A stretch of 64,000 nucleotides of DNA from Flavobacteriales bacterium (GTDB lineage Bacteria > Bacteroidota > Bacteroidia > Flavobacteriales > Flavobacteriaceae): assembly GCA_017303755.1 (NCBI GenBank), contig JAFLBS010000001.1, positions 682,001 through 746,000 of the forward strand, read 5' to 3'. The notes under the pieces are model-generated. The model saw nothing but the letters and a program-made list of their open reading frames with translations. It ran no database searches and had not been told where the DNA came from. This document shows positions 1 through 9,537 of this stretch, piece by piece. The first letter of the stretch is position 1. Every line of letters starts with the position of its first letter. Made by a program: the position numbers and the translations under genes.

Positions 1-575
1 AGGATACTTCGACTGCGCTCAGCATGACATTTGTAGCTAAAATTCAAACTGTAATTTCATCCATAGAACAATCAACTGTAAAAAAAGTACTTTTTGTGAG
101 TTCGACTTCAGTATATACCGATGACAGTTCAGAAGTTACTGAAGCTACACAACCTCAACCTGATACGGAAAGCGGAAAACAATTGTTGGAGGCTGAATTT
201 TTACTATTAAATAATACTCATTTTCAAACCACTGTACTACGATTTGGCGGATTGATTGGTGATGATCGTCATCCGATTCGGTTTTTATCAGGGAAAAAGA
301 ATATTGAAAACCCAGAAGCTCCGATAAATTTAATTCATCAAAAAGATTGCATTGGAATCATTCAGTCGATTATAGAAAACACTATTTGGAATGACGTGTT
401 CAATGCGGTTGCCCCTTATCATCCTTCGCGAAAAGAATATTACGCCCAAAAAGCCTTAAAGCTGAATTTACCTTTACCTGAATTTGATGAAAGTAAACCT
501 TCGATTGGAAAACTAATTTCGAGCGAAAAAATACTCCAACAATTAAATTACACATTTAAAGTACCTGAATTATGA
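1..575 (+). CDS. NAD-dependent epimerase/dehydratase (SDR family), 3' part only
   Basis: This is the C-terminal part of an extended short-chain dehydrogenase. The visible part has the family's mid-protein strand (KVLFVSSTSVY, with the catalytic-region Tyr), a TVLRFGGLIG segment and a NLIHQKDC segment. The N-terminal Rossmann region with its glycine-rich loop, normally about 80-90 residues, is missing. The frame is open to the left edge. The first eight codons come from a 16-base repeat that also occurs at 23264 and 34082, so the ATG at 24 lies in repeat DNA and is probably not a real start. Family-like sequence begins at FVAKIQ. Either the gene was split by a repeat insertion or the N-terminal part lies further left. 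Its stop overlaps the next start by 4 bases (ATGA). Confidence 0.7.
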   Translation, partial: DTSTALSMTFVAKIQTVISSIEQSTVKKVLFVSSTSVYTDDSSEVTEATQPQPDTESGKQLLEAEFLLLNNTHFQTTVLRFGGLIGDDRHPIRFLSGKKNIENPEAPINLIHQKDCIGIIQSIIENTIWNDVFNAVAPYHPSRKEYYAQKALKLNLPLPEFDESKPSIGKLISSEKILQQLNYTFKVPEL

Positions 576-823
576 GCGCAAATGATACCATAGGAACCAT
601 TGGTGTTGGAATCATTCTGATTGCCTACTTTTTAAATAATTTCTCCTTCATTCAACGCAACGGAAATCTCTATTTTATACTGAATATAATTGGAGCGAGT
701 ATTGCGTGTTATGCTTCGTATTTAATCAACTACATTCCGTTTGTGGTGTTGGAAGCCACATGGGCAATCATAAGTTGTGTTGGCTTACTACAAAACATAA
801 AAAAACCTCAAGAATCAACTTGA
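572..823 (+). CDS. small membrane protein, CBU_0592-like
   Basis: This 83-residue protein has about three hydrophobic segments (residues 8-22, 31-52 and 55-75), short loops and a charged tail, so it should sit in the inner membrane. The pattern resembles the small CBU_0592 family found beside unrelated genes in many Gram-negatives. No function is known and no catalytic motif is visible. The ATGA overlap with the upstream SDR gene suggests translational coupling. A strong stem-loop terminator follows at once and overlaps the last codons. Confidence 0.6.
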   Translation: MSANDTIGTIGVGIILIAYFLNNFSFIQRNGNLYFILNIIGASIACYASYLINYIPFVVLEATWAIISCVGLLQNIKKPQEST

Positions 824-837
824 GGTTTTGTTTTTTT
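802..837. terminator. bidirectional Rho-independent terminator
   Basis: A perfect 11-bp stem (802-812 with 819-829) around a 6-base loop is flanked by A and T runs on both sides. It can end transcription of the plus-strand membrane gene and of the convergent M13 peptidase gene, whose stop codon is at 836. Confidence 0.85.
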
Positions 838-2875
838 ACCAAATCTTTACGCGATCTTCTGGTTTGACGTATAATTTGTCTGTTTCTTTTATGTCGAATG
901 CTTTATAGAATTCATCTACATTTAATAATGGAACATATGCGCGGTACATTCCGGGCGAATGTGGATCGGTTTTCACTTGATTTTTTATGGCTTCGTCTCT
1001 TGATTTACTTCTCCAAATTGTTGCCCACGAAATGAACAAACGTTGCTCTGGAGTATACCCATCAATCAAACCTGGATTTCCATTTTCTTTTAAATAAATC
1101 TGTAATCCATCATAAGCAGCATTGATTCCGCCAAGGTCACCAATATTTTCTCCTAAGGTAAATTTACCGTCTACAAAAGTTCCTGGTAGTGGTTCTAAAG
1201 CACTGTATTGAGCTGCTAAAGCGCCACCTAAACCTGTAAATTGTTTCAAATCGTCTTCTGTCCACCAATTTACTAAATTCCCATCGGCGTTGTAACGCGA
1301 ACCTGAATCGTCGAATCCGTGAGAGATTTCGTGACCAATTACTGCTCCAATTCCACCATAATTTACTGCTTCATCGGCTTTATAATCATAAAATGGCGGT
1401 TGAAGAATCGCTGCTGGAAATACAATTTCGTTATAAGTTGGACTGTAATAAGCATTAACGGTTTGTGGTGACATTCCCCAACGTGTCTTATCAACAGGTT
1501 TGTATAAATCGGCAATATTTTCCTCAAATCCCCATTTAGAAACGCTTTCCATATTAGAAAAATAATCTCCGCCTTCTTCTTTGCTTTTGATTACTAACTT
1601 AGAGTAATCCTTCCATTTGTCTGGATAACCGATTTTTACGTTGGATTTGCGTAGTTTTTCAATGGCGCCTTTTCGAGTTTCAGGAGTCATCCAAGGCAAG
1701 TTATTGATTCTGTTTTCAAAAGCCAAGAAAACATTTTTAATCATTTTGTTTGCTTTTTCTTTGGCTTCTGCTGGAAATTTTTTCTCAACATATAATTTTC
1801 CTAATGCTTCACCAACTGTACCATTAACAACTAGCAACGCTCTTTCTTCACGCGGTCTTTGCTTTTTTGCGCCTTGTAATGTTTTGCTGTAGAATTCCCA
1901 GCTTGCTAATTCAATTTCGGTAGTTAATACATCGGATGATTTGTTGATTAATGTCCAACGCAAATACGCTTTCCAGTCTTCTACTTTATTTTCAGAAAAA
2001 ATAGTCTGAAGCGCCGTCATGTATTTGGGTTGGGAAACAATAACTGAATCTAGATTTTTGATTCCAACTGTAGTGATGAACTTTTGCCAATCAACCGCTG
2101 GAGTTAGTTTTTGTAAATCGGCCACCGACATTGGATTGTAGGTTTTTCTTCTATCACGACGTTCCACTCGATCCAATCGCGGTTGAGCCATTGCTGTTTC
2201 TATAGCTAAAACACGCTGCGCATTGGCTTTGGCTTGCTCTGGTTTTTCACCTAAAAACTGTAACATTCGAGCAACATGAAGCACATATTTTTCTCTTTTC
2301 TCTTTTGAATCGGCATCTTCAGAAACATAATAATCTCTATCGGGTAAACCTAAACTTCCCAAACCAATATTTACAACGTTTCTATTACTGTTTTTAGCAT
2401 CGGGACTAATTCCGATTCCGTAAAATCCAATACCGCCTACAGGAGCCATTTCAATAATTAAATTATTTACATCTTGAATGGTTTTGATGCTGTTGATCTT
2501 TTTAAGTCTTGGCAAAATGGGTTTTATACCTAATTTATTTCTGTAAATGGTATCCATGTAGGTTGTGAATACTTTTACCGCTTTGGCTTGATCTGAATTT
2601 GGATCTAAATTTTTGTTGTTTACCGCTTCCTTTAAAATGGCCAACGCGTCTTTATCGGTATTTTGTCGTAATTCATCAAAACTTCCCCATCGCACTCTAT
2701 CGTTTGGAATTTCGGTTTGGTCAAACCAAGTACCATTTACATATCTAAAAAAATCATCGCCTGGTTTTACGGTTTTATCCATAAAATCCAAGTTAATTCC
2801 GGTGTTTTTTTGTTGAGCTGATAATTGACTTAAGCCAAATAACAAGCAAGAGGCAATTAAAATTTTCTTTTTCAT
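836..2875 (-). CDS. pepO: M13 family zinc metallopeptidase (PepO/neprilysin-like)
   Basis: This 679-residue endopeptidase has an N-terminal signal peptide ending near LSAQQ, so it is exported to the periplasm or surface. The zinc site is complete: HEISH at residues 515-519 gives two His ligands and the catalytic Glu, and ENIGD at 576-580 gives the third ligand and supporting Asp. The substrate-binding NAYYSP motif is at 474-479. Length and motif order fit full-length M13 peptidases, which cleave oligopeptides. It lies 4 bases downstream of the large secreted BNR protein on the same strand, so the two may be co-transcribed. Confidence 0.95.
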   Translation of the reverse strand: MKKKILIASCLLFGLSQLSAQQKNTGINLDFMDKTVKPGDDFFRYVNGTWFDQTEIPNDRVRWGSFDELRQNTDKDALAILKEAVNNKNLDPNSDQAKAVKVFTTYMDTIYRNKLGIKPILPRLKKINSIKTIQDVNNLIIEMAPVGGIGFYGIGISPDAKNSNRNVVNIGLGSLGLPDRDYYVSEDADSKEKREKYVLHVARMLQFLGEKPEQAKANAQRVLAIETAMAQPRLDRVERRDRRKTYNPMSVADLQKLTPAVDWQKFITTVGIKNLDSVIVSQPKYMTALQTIFSENKVEDWKAYLRWTLINKSSDVLTTEIELASWEFYSKTLQGAKKQRPREERALLVVNGTVGEALGKLYVEKKFPAEAKEKANKMIKNVFLAFENRINNLPWMTPETRKGAIEKLRKSNVKIGYPDKWKDYSKLVIKSKEEGGDYFSNMESVSKWGFEENIADLYKPVDKTRWGMSPQTVNAYYSPTYNEIVFPAAILQPPFYDYKADEAVNYGGIGAVIGHEISHGFDDSGSRYNADGNLVNWWTEDDLKQFTGLGGALAAQYSALEPLPGTFVDGKFTLGENIGDLGGINAAYDGLQIYLKENGNPGLIDGYTPEQRLFISWATIWRSKSRDEAIKNQVKTDPHSPGMYRAYVPLLNVDEFYKAFDIKETDKLYVKPEDRVKIW

Positions 2876-2879
2876 ATTC

Positions 2880-5800
2880 TTACTTTTTGGTTATTTTCTT
2901 AGTTACAATTTGATTGTTGGATTTAATTTTTACAAAGTACATTCCAGTTGATGCATCTGATAAATCTAAAACTAAATTGGAATTATCTTGATTGTTCATT
3001 TTGACGTCAATTTGTTTTCCAAGAACATCATAAACTTCAATACTTTCAACCAAAAGATTTTGAGCCATTATATTGAAAATTCCGTTAGATGGATTTGGAT
3101 AAATTGTCAAATTATTGATGTCAAAAGATTGATTATCCAAAACACCACTGATTAAGAAATCATCTATTATTACACCTTCTTCAACCACAGATTGATCCGA
3201 ATGGAACACAAAACGGAAGATAACATTGGTTTCCGCACTCAAATCAGTAAGAGGGTAAAAATAGTTTGAAAGTGTATTGTTAGATCCTGTCCATTGCGCG
3301 CCAACACAGTTGAAACAATCGGCTCCGGAAGTATCAGGTGTTCTGTCACTGTTGTACCAATTGGTATCCATGCTTCCTAAAACTTGCCAGTTTTGGCCTA
3401 AATCCGTTGAATATTGTACGTACAAAATATCCCAGTTATTTTCTAAATCGTAAGCCAGTTTAAAACTAATTTGAGGATTTGAAATTTGGGTTAAATTGTA
3501 ACATTCCGAAATCAAAAATGATTTGGTCAAATCAGGATAAGTTCCATTCAAAGAAGTAGCGTAAACTTTATTTGAGCCTGAAGATAAAACTGCGCCTGAT
3601 CGAGTTCCTCTTTCCCAAATACCTGAAGTACTACCTTCGTCATTTTCTAATAAATCATCCGTTGTGTTTTCAAAAGTATTAGTTACATTAACTTCGCCTG
3701 AATCATTGATGTAAAAAACACCTTGCGATGCATTATTATCAGAGTAAGCATCATTAGGAATGGTACATGAAACTTGAAAATCATAAGCTCCTTTTGCTAA
3801 GCTTATGGCTGGTAACGTAATTGATGCCGTTTGGTTGGTTGCTAAATTTCCATTCCAATTGTAAGTGTAAGGCACAGAATTATAAGAGTAATCAAATGCG
3901 ATTGAAGTAATTGCATTTAAACCATTATTTTTAACCGTAATTTCAGGAGCAACATTGCTATTACAATTTACATTTACTGAGGAAGGACTTAAAATGTCCG
4001 TCAATCTGATGTCGGCTGTTGGAACCTCAACAGGAATAGCAGATTGCCAAATTCCTCTTCCATAAGTTGCTGCAACGATTACATTATCTTCTAAATTAAT
4101 TTCTAAATCAGTTACTGCTACATTGGGTAAATTAGTATCAAATGGTTCCCATTGAGACATCGTATCATCTCTATAATAAACGCCTAAACTTGTTCCTACA
4201 TACAACGGATTATCAGTATGTCTTCCTTGGTGAACCACAATGTTTTTACCAATATTTGGTAATCCTTCAGATATTGAATTGAATGAATCTCCACCATCAG
4301 TAGACATTAAAACTTCTCCATCTGTTCCACCTGTAGTCAAGTATATGATATTACTATTAGATGAATGAACATCAATTGATGTTATCCAAGATGAAACAGT
4401 ATAAGCAATGTTAAAGGTTTCTCCTTTGTTTGTGCTTTTGTATAAAACATTACCATCTGCAACATACATATTAAAATCATCACTTGGATCAATGGCGATA
4501 TATTCAAAACTATCACCATTAAAAGAAGTGTTGTTTTGTTGAATCCAATCTGAACCTGATAAAACATATAGGTTTGTATAACCTGAGAACAATTCACCTG
4601 CTGAATTCATTGCTAATGGAGTAACCCAATTTCCTTGTTCACCACTAGGCATTCCTACTGAACTTGTTAGTGAATTTCCGCCATTGTTGCTAATATAAAG
4701 TCCACCTCCACCTTGAATAAACCCGTATAAAAGATTATTGTTGGTTGGATGAACTGCTGCGTCCATTCCGTCAGCACCATAAAAGTTTTTCCATTGATTA
4801 TCACTGTAGGCGTAACCACCATTATCTTGCAATCCGCCTACCATTTTGGAAGCAGTCTGTTTGGAAACAGCAATTCTATAGAATTGTCCTATTTGGGCTG
4901 TAGCAGTTTTATCTGTGAACGAAGCTGCAGCATTATCGGATACATATATTCCACCATCACTTCCACAATACAATTTGTTACCATAAAAACGCAAGTAATG
5001 GATATCGGCATGAGAATAAGTTGGACTAAAAGGCTCACTCCAACTATTAATTTTTGTAAAAGTTGCTCCGCTGTTGGATGATTTCCATATGTTCAAACAA
5101 CCCGTATAAATTTCGTTTGCATTAGTTGTAGAAACAGCTAGGGCTAAATCGTACCATGCTTGGTCCGATTCAAAAATGTTGGTTGTCCCTGAAGTTTCTG
5201 TCCAACTATTTCCTCCATTTATCGACTTATATACTCCTTGAAAACCATATCCATTAGTGGCGCTTAAAATATATATTACTTCCGAATTAGCTGGTGTTAC
5301 GTCTAATAACAATCGACCAGAGCTTGCAGGCAAACCTGTAGTAATAACTGAAAAACTAGCTCCTGAGTTTGTAGATCGATAAAAACGATTGTTTGAAACC
5401 GCATAAACAGTACTATTAGTTCCTGGCTTTAATCGAATTCTTCCTTGAGAGAAATCCCCAGGTTGAACTAAAGTCCAGCTTGTTCCAGCATTAGTTGTAC
5501 GATAAATTCCATTGTCAGTAGCCACCCACAACATATTGGAATCACTTGGATTTATTAAAATGTCTCCTGAGGCTGAATTGGTATCTGAAAAAGTCAAACC
5601 TGTCGTATTCCAAGTCACACCTCCATCGATAGATTTCATAACTCCTACCGAATACGTATCAAACGCATCTACATCACCCGTTGCTATGTAAATAATATTT
5701 GGATTATTATAATCTACTGCTATTCCGGAAACCCCAATTTGTGGTAAATCATCACTTAATGGTGTCCATGAATCTCCAGCATTTGTTGATTTCCAAATTC

Positions 5801-6269
5801 CGCCCGCTGGCGCACCCAAATAAATAGTATTTGGATTTGATGGATCAACCAAAACAGTGTTTACTCTTCCTTGACCAGACGACCAAGAACCTGTATTGGT
5901 GTGAGTGTACGGACCAACTGATTGCCAATTACTGGTTGCCGATTGAACCGAATTCGCATTTCTTTGCAAACTTCTGCTTTTTTTAGCATAATAAGCATCC
6001 CACATTTGTTGTGGCGTAATTAATTGTCCTTGAGAATTGGTTTTATTTCTCCAGTGATTTTCCCAACGCATGAACGGTTTATATCCACTTCCTTTTTTGG
6101 TTTTGTCGTGATTTTTCCAATATTCATTGAACAGTTGAACCATGTCATCAATTGTGGCTTCTGATTTTTTTGCTTCTTCAGAATTAACTAACCAAGGTGC
6201 ATTGGTATTGAACTGTGAAAAAGTTAAGGATGTTGTAAAAAACAATCCGAAAAGTATAATTTTTTTCAT
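2880..6269 (-). CDS. secreted sortilin/BNR-propeller protein with T9SS sorting domain
   Basis: This 1129-residue protein has a signal peptide (MKKIILFGLFFTTSLTFS) and many BNR/sortilin-type repeats of the form ST-x-GG-x-SW over residues about 110-750, as expected for one or two beta-propellers. An adhesion-like beta-sandwich region follows, with CARDB-type sequence (residues about 770-870). The end is a type A T9SS sorting domain starting near NLTIYPNPSNG and ending in KKITKK. It should cross the outer membrane by type IX secretion and be anchored or released at the surface. The substrate is unknown: propellers of this type occur in glycosidases, peptidases and adhesins, and I see no catalytic motif. 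Confidence 0.9.
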   Translation of the reverse strand: MKKIILFGLFFTTSLTFSQFNTNAPWLVNSEEAKKSEATIDDMVQLFNEYWKNHDKTKKGSGYKPFMRWENHWRNKTNSQGQLITPQQMWDAYYAKKSRSLQRNANSVQSATSNWQSVGPYTHTNTGSWSSGQGRVNTVLVDPSNPNTIYLGAPAGGIWKSTNAGDSWTPLSDDLPQIGVSGIAVDYNNPNIIYIATGDVDAFDTYSVGVMKSIDGGVTWNTTGLTFSDTNSASGDILINPSDSNMLWVATDNGIYRTTNAGTSWTLVQPGDFSQGRIRLKPGTNSTVYAVSNNRFYRSTNSGASFSVITTGLPASSGRLLLDVTPANSEVIYILSATNGYGFQGVYKSINGGNSWTETSGTTNIFESDQAWYDLALAVSTTNANEIYTGCLNIWKSSNSGATFTKINSWSEPFSPTYSHADIHYLRFYGNKLYCGSDGGIYVSDNAAASFTDKTATAQIGQFYRIAVSKQTASKMVGGLQDNGGYAYSDNQWKNFYGADGMDAAVHPTNNNLLYGFIQGGGGLYISNNGGNSLTSSVGMPSGEQGNWVTPLAMNSAGELFSGYTNLYVLSGSDWIQQNNTSFNGDSFEYIAIDPSDDFNMYVADGNVLYKSTNKGETFNIAYTVSSWITSIDVHSSNSNIIYLTTGGTDGEVLMSTDGGDSFNSISEGLPNIGKNIVVHQGRHTDNPLYVGTSLGVYYRDDTMSQWEPFDTNLPNVAVTDLEINLEDNVIVAATYGRGIWQSAIPVEVPTADIRLTDILSPSSVNVNCNSNVAPEITVKNNGLNAITSIAFDYSYNSVPYTYNWNGNLATNQTASITLPAISLAKGAYDFQVSCTIPNDAYSDNNASQGVFYINDSGEVNVTNTFENTTDDLLENDEGSTSGIWERGTRSGAVLSSGSNKVYATSLNGTYPDLTKSFLISECYNLTQISNPQISFKLAYDLENNWDILYVQYSTDLGQNWQVLGSMDTNWYNSDRTPDTSGADCFNCVGAQWTGSNNTLSNYFYPLTDLSAETNVIFRFVFHSDQSVVEEGVIIDDFLISGVLDNQSFDINNLTIYPNPSNGIFNIMAQNLLVESIEVYDVLGKQIDVKMNNQDNSNLVLDLSDASTGMYFVKIKSNNQIVTKKITKK

Positions 6270-6285
6270 TTTCGTTAATTTTTTC

Positions 6286-6293
6286 CAAATATA
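6286..6293 (-). promoter_or_regulatory. -7 promoter element (TAnnTTTG) for the BNR protein gene
   Basis: On the minus strand this reads TATATTTG, an exact Bacteroidota -7 box, 17 bases upstream of the ATG at 6269. I see no convincing TTG at the -33 spacing, so the call rests on the -7 box and position. Confidence 0.5.
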
Positions 6294-6358
6294 AATAAAT
6301 TATGAACATCAGCTATTTCTTTAACATACGTAGAAAGTAATATTAACGGATGTTTAAT

Positions 6359-6366
6359 TAAATTTG
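6359..6366 (+). promoter_or_regulatory. possible -7 element upstream of the Sco gene
   Basis: TAAATTTG matches TAnnTTTG and lies 17 bases before the ATG at 6384. No -33 partner is apparent in this AT-rich stretch. Confidence 0.35.
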
Positions 6367-6383
6367 CTGAAAATATTTTGGAT

Positions 6384-7079
6384 ATGTTGTCTTTATTAAA
6401 AAAGTACCGTGTTTTTGTTGGGTTTTTTATAGTTTTTTCAATCATTACTATTTCGCTTTTCTATACGGTTCTAAAACCTAAACCTTCATTGCCGATTTAC
6501 AATCCGAGCGATGTTAACCCAGAATTAGTTGACACTACAGTACAACACATTTCAAACCGTCATACCATTGCCGATTTTAAATTTCAAAATCAGAATGGAA
6601 AATGGATTACCCAAAAAGACTATGAAGGTAAAATTTATGTAGCCGATTTTTTCTTTACTACTTGTCCCACTATTTGCCCAAAAATGACTACTAATATGGT
6701 TTGGTTGCAAAATCAAATCAAGAACAATCCAAAAGTCATGTTGCTTTCTCATTCTGTAACACCTGACATTGATAGTGTTCCAGTTCTGAAAAAATACGCT
6801 CTGAAAAAAGGCGTAATTGATTCCAAATGGAATTTAGTTACAGGCGATAAAAAAGACATTTACTACATCGCCCGAAAATCCTATTTAGCAGTAAAAACGG
6901 GTAAACCCGAAGAACTTTACGATATGGTTCATACCGAAAACTTTATTTTAGTAGATTCCAAACGAAGAGTGCGCGGATTTTACGACGGAACCAATTTAGA
7001 CCAACCTACCCAACCTGGAATTAAAAACGTCAAACAACTTCTTGAAGACATTCTTCTTTTATGTGAAGAAGAAAAATAA
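6384..7079 (+). CDS. SCO family copper-binding protein
   Basis: This is a membrane-anchored thioredoxin-fold protein of about 231 residues from the ATG at 6384; a TTG two codons earlier is also possible. It has one N-terminal membrane helix (residues 10-28). The CxxxC copper site TTCPTICPKM has its cysteines at about 94 and 98, and the conserved distal His is in DMVHTENF. Sco proteins deliver Cu(I) to the CuA centre of cytochrome oxidase or act as thiol reductases on the outer face of the inner membrane. The gene stands upstream of feoA but has its own spacing and no clear link to it. Confidence 0.9.
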   Translation: MLSLLKKYRVFVGFFIVFSIITISLFYTVLKPKPSLPIYNPSDVNPELVDTTVQHISNRHTIADFKFQNQNGKWITQKDYEGKIYVADFFFTTCPTICPKMTTNMVWLQNQIKNNPKVMLLSHSVTPDIDSVPVLKKYALKKGVIDSKWNLVTGDKKDIYYIARKSYLAVKTGKPEELYDMVHTENFILVDSKRRVRGFYDGTNLDQPTQPGIKNVKQLLEDILLLCEEEK

Positions 7080-7144
7080 TCAACATCCTTTTTTCGGCAG
7101 TAACAACGCTTAAAATTTTATTAAACTTGATAAATATCATGCGT

Positions 7145-7190
7145 TATAGAATGTAAATATGTACTTTTGTATTTTAATTCATTCTAAATA
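7145..7190 (+). promoter_or_regulatory. feoA promoter region with an inverted AGAATG/CATTCT pair
   Basis: A -7 box TACTTTTG at 7162-7169 lies 25 bases before the feoA start. It is flanked by TTATAGAATG (7145-7154) and CATTCTAAATAA (about 7181-7192), which form an imperfect inverted repeat. Symmetric arms on either side of a promoter core suggest an operator. A DtxR-type regulator encoded about 4 kb away is the natural candidate, but the link is inference. Confidence 0.4.
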
Positions 7191-7194
7191 AACA

Positions 7195-7428
7195 GTGAAC
7201 CCAACGCTAGATCAACTAAAAATAGGACAAAAAGCCATCATTTCTGAATTGAAAATTGATGAAATTCCTTTGAAATTACTTGAAATGGGTTGTCTTCCTG
7301 GTAATTCGGTTGAATTAATTCAAATTGCTCCTTTTGGTGATCCGTTGTACTTTAACATCAACGATTCGCATGTGGCCATCCGACTTGAAACGGCAAAAGC
7401 AATCGAAATTACTTTTGAAAATAACTAG
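7195..7428 (+). CDS. feoA: FeoA-type ferrous iron transport accessory protein
   Basis: This 77-residue SH3-like protein has the FeoA signature: a GQKAII start, LLEMGCLPG near residues 28-36 and an ending with VAIRLETAKAIEI. FeoA is a small cytoplasmic partner of the Fe(II) transporter FeoB. The start is GTG at 7195, chosen because it gives the normal family N-terminus and no in-frame ATG lies close by. The feoB ATG follows 3 bases after the stop, so the pair is one operon. Confidence 0.93.
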   Translation: MNPTLDQLKIGQKAIISELKIDEIPLKLLEMGCLPGNSVELIQIAPFGDPLYFNINDSHVAIRLETAKAIEITFENN

Positions 7429-7431
7429 TTA

Positions 7432-9537
7432 ATGGCACACAAAACAATCAAAGTCGCTCTTATTGGTAATCCGAATACAGGAAAAACTTCGGTATTCAAC
7501 CAATTGACGGGTTTGCATCAACAAGTAGGAAATTATCCTGGAATTACTGTTGAGAAAAAAATTGGCTACTGCAAATTATCCAAAAATGTTAAAGCAACAA
7601 TACTAGATTTACCTGGAACGTATAGTTTAAATGCCAATTCGATTGATGAAAATGTGGTTATTGAATTGATGTTGAACAAAAACGACGAACATTTTCCTGA
7701 TGTTGTTGTAGTGGTTTCGGAGGTAGAAAATTTAAAACGTAATTTGCTTCTTTTTACCCAAATTAAAGATTTAGAAATTCCAGTCATTTTGGTCATCAAT
7801 ATGAGCGACCGAATGAAATTAAAAGGAATTGAACTGGATATTCCGTTTTTAGAAGATCAATTTAAAACCAAAATAGCATTAGTAAGTTCGAGGAAAAAAA
7901 TTGGCATTGAACAGATTAAAGAATTGATTTTAAATTATCAATCCATTTCAACCGAACCGTGTTTGAATGCTTCTACAATTGACACTGAATACTTTGATAA
8001 ACTCCGAAAAGCATTCCCAAATCAATTGGTTTACAAATTGTGGTTGGTCATTACCCAAGATGTTAATTTCTTGAATTTGGATCGAAATGAAATGAAAAGT
8101 TCGTTTACCAAATCGCATGCTGATTTACGGATGTTGCAACAAAAAGAAACCATCAAAAGGTATCAATTTATTAATGACACATTGAAAGTTGGACAGAAAA
8201 TTGATCGTTCCAAAGCGACCGATTTACGAGCGAAACTCGACCGTGTTCTGACGCATAAAATCTTTGGTTACGCAATTTTCTTATTCATTTTATTTGCAAT
8301 TTTTCAATCGATTTTTGATTGGTCAAGCGTTCCGATGGATTTCATCGACAGTTCGTTTGCCAATTTAGCATCGTATGCCAAAACGCATTTGCCTGCAGGC
8401 GAATTCACTAATTTAATCAGCGAAGGAATCATTCCTGGAATTGGCGGAATTTTGATTTTCATTCCACAAATTGCCTTTTTATTTCTGTTTATTTCGGTCT
8501 TAGAGGAAAGTGGTTATATGAGTCGTGTGGTCTTTTTGATGGATAAAATCATGCGTCGTTATGGTTTGTCAGGAAAAAGCATTGTGCCTTTAATTTCGGG
8601 TACAGCTTGTGCGATTCCAGCCATCATGAGTGCACGAAACATCGAAAACTGGAAAGAACGACTGATTACTATTTTAGTCACACCATTCATCACTTGTTCG
8701 GCTCGATTGCCCGTTTATGCTATCTTAATTGCCTTAATTATTCCCGAAAAAAGAGTGTTGGGATTCATTAGCTTACAAGGATTGACCTTGATGACCTTGT
8801 ACCTTTTAGGATTTGGAATGGCCATTTTCTCAGCTTATATTTTGAATAAAATCCTTAAAATACAATCCAAATCATACTTTGTGGTTGAGATGCCGGGTTA
8901 CAAAATTCCGATGTTTAAAAACGTAGCCATTAATGTATTAGAAAAAACAAAAGCCTTCGTTTTTGGTGCAGGAAAAATCATCTTAGCATTGTCTGTAATT
9001 CTTTGGTTTTTAGGATCTCACGGACCAACAAAAGACTTTGGAAAAGCAGAAGAACTAGTTAAAAATCAACTCAGTCAAAAAAGCATCAACTATGATCAAA
9101 AACAATTGGATGACGAAATAAGTTCGTATAAATTGGAACATTCCTACATTGGAATTATTGGAAAATCCATCGAACCCGTAATTCAACCTTTGGGCTATGA
9201 TTGGAAAATTGGTATTGCAGTCGTAAGTTCGTTTGCGGCTCGTGAAGTTTTTGTGGGAACATTGGCAACTATTTACAGCGTGGGAAGTCATAGCGACGAA
9301 CAAGACACTATAAAAAACAGAATGTCACAAGAAGTTGACAGCAAAGGAAACAAAATATTCAATTTCCCAACAGGTGTTTCCTTACTTTTGTTTTATGCTT
9401 TCGCGATGCAATGTGTGAGTACCTTAGCGATTGTAAAAAAGGAGACCAACTCATGGAAATGGCCGATAATTCAGTTGGTTTTTATGAGTGGATTTGCCTA
9501 TTTAACCGCATTGATTGCGTATCAAGTTTTAAAATAA
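7432..9537 (+). CDS. feoB: ferrous iron transporter FeoB
   Basis: This 701-residue inner-membrane Fe(II) transporter has an N-terminal GTPase domain. Visible motifs are G1 GNPNTGKT (12-19), G3 DLPG (59-62), G4 NMSD (123-126) and a G5-like SSR. The membrane half carries the paired Gate domains, with GTACAIPAIMSAR and FITCSARLPVYA containing the cysteines usually found in the pore. It is somewhat shorter than the E. coli protein, as usual in this phylum. The gene lies between feoA and an outer-membrane barrel gene; its TAA shares one base with the next ATG. Confidence 0.97.
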   Translation: MAHKTIKVALIGNPNTGKTSVFNQLTGLHQQVGNYPGITVEKKIGYCKLSKNVKATILDLPGTYSLNANSIDENVVIELMLNKNDEHFPDVVVVVSEVENLKRNLLLFTQIKDLEIPVILVINMSDRMKLKGIELDIPFLEDQFKTKIALVSSRKKIGIEQIKELILNYQSISTEPCLNASTIDTEYFDKLRKAFPNQLVYKLWLVITQDVNFLNLDRNEMKSSFTKSHADLRMLQQKETIKRYQFINDTLKVGQKIDRSKATDLRAKLDRVLTHKIFGYAIFLFILFAIFQSIFDWSSVPMDFIDSSFANLASYAKTHLPAGEFTNLISEGIIPGIGGILIFIPQIAFLFLFISVLEESGYMSRVVFLMDKIMRRYGLSGKSIVPLISGTACAIPAIMSARNIENWKERLITILVTPFITCSARLPVYAILIALIIPEKRVLGFISLQGLTLMTLYLLGFGMAIFSAYILNKILKIQSKSYFVVEMPGYKIPMFKNVAINVLEKTKAFVFGAGKIILALSVILWFLGSHGPTKDFGKAEELVKNQLSQKSINYDQKQLDDEISSYKLEHSYIGIIGKSIEPVIQPLGYDWKIGIAVVSSFAAREVFVGTLATIYSVGSHSDEQDTIKNRMSQEVDSKGNKIFNFPTGVSLLLFYAFAMQCVSTLAIVKKETNSWKWPIIQLVFMSGFAYLTALIAYQVLK

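Noticed and set aside
4749-5081. Opposite-strand open frame inside the BNR protein gene
   Set aside because: It has no start context, no family resemblance and lies wholly within a clearly coding gene; the same applies to the other antisense frames across the window.
9411-9536. Longer N-terminus for the barrel protein, beginning inside feoB
   Set aside because: The extension overlaps feoB coding sequence and hides the signal peptide; the ATG at 9537 is coupled to the feoB stop.
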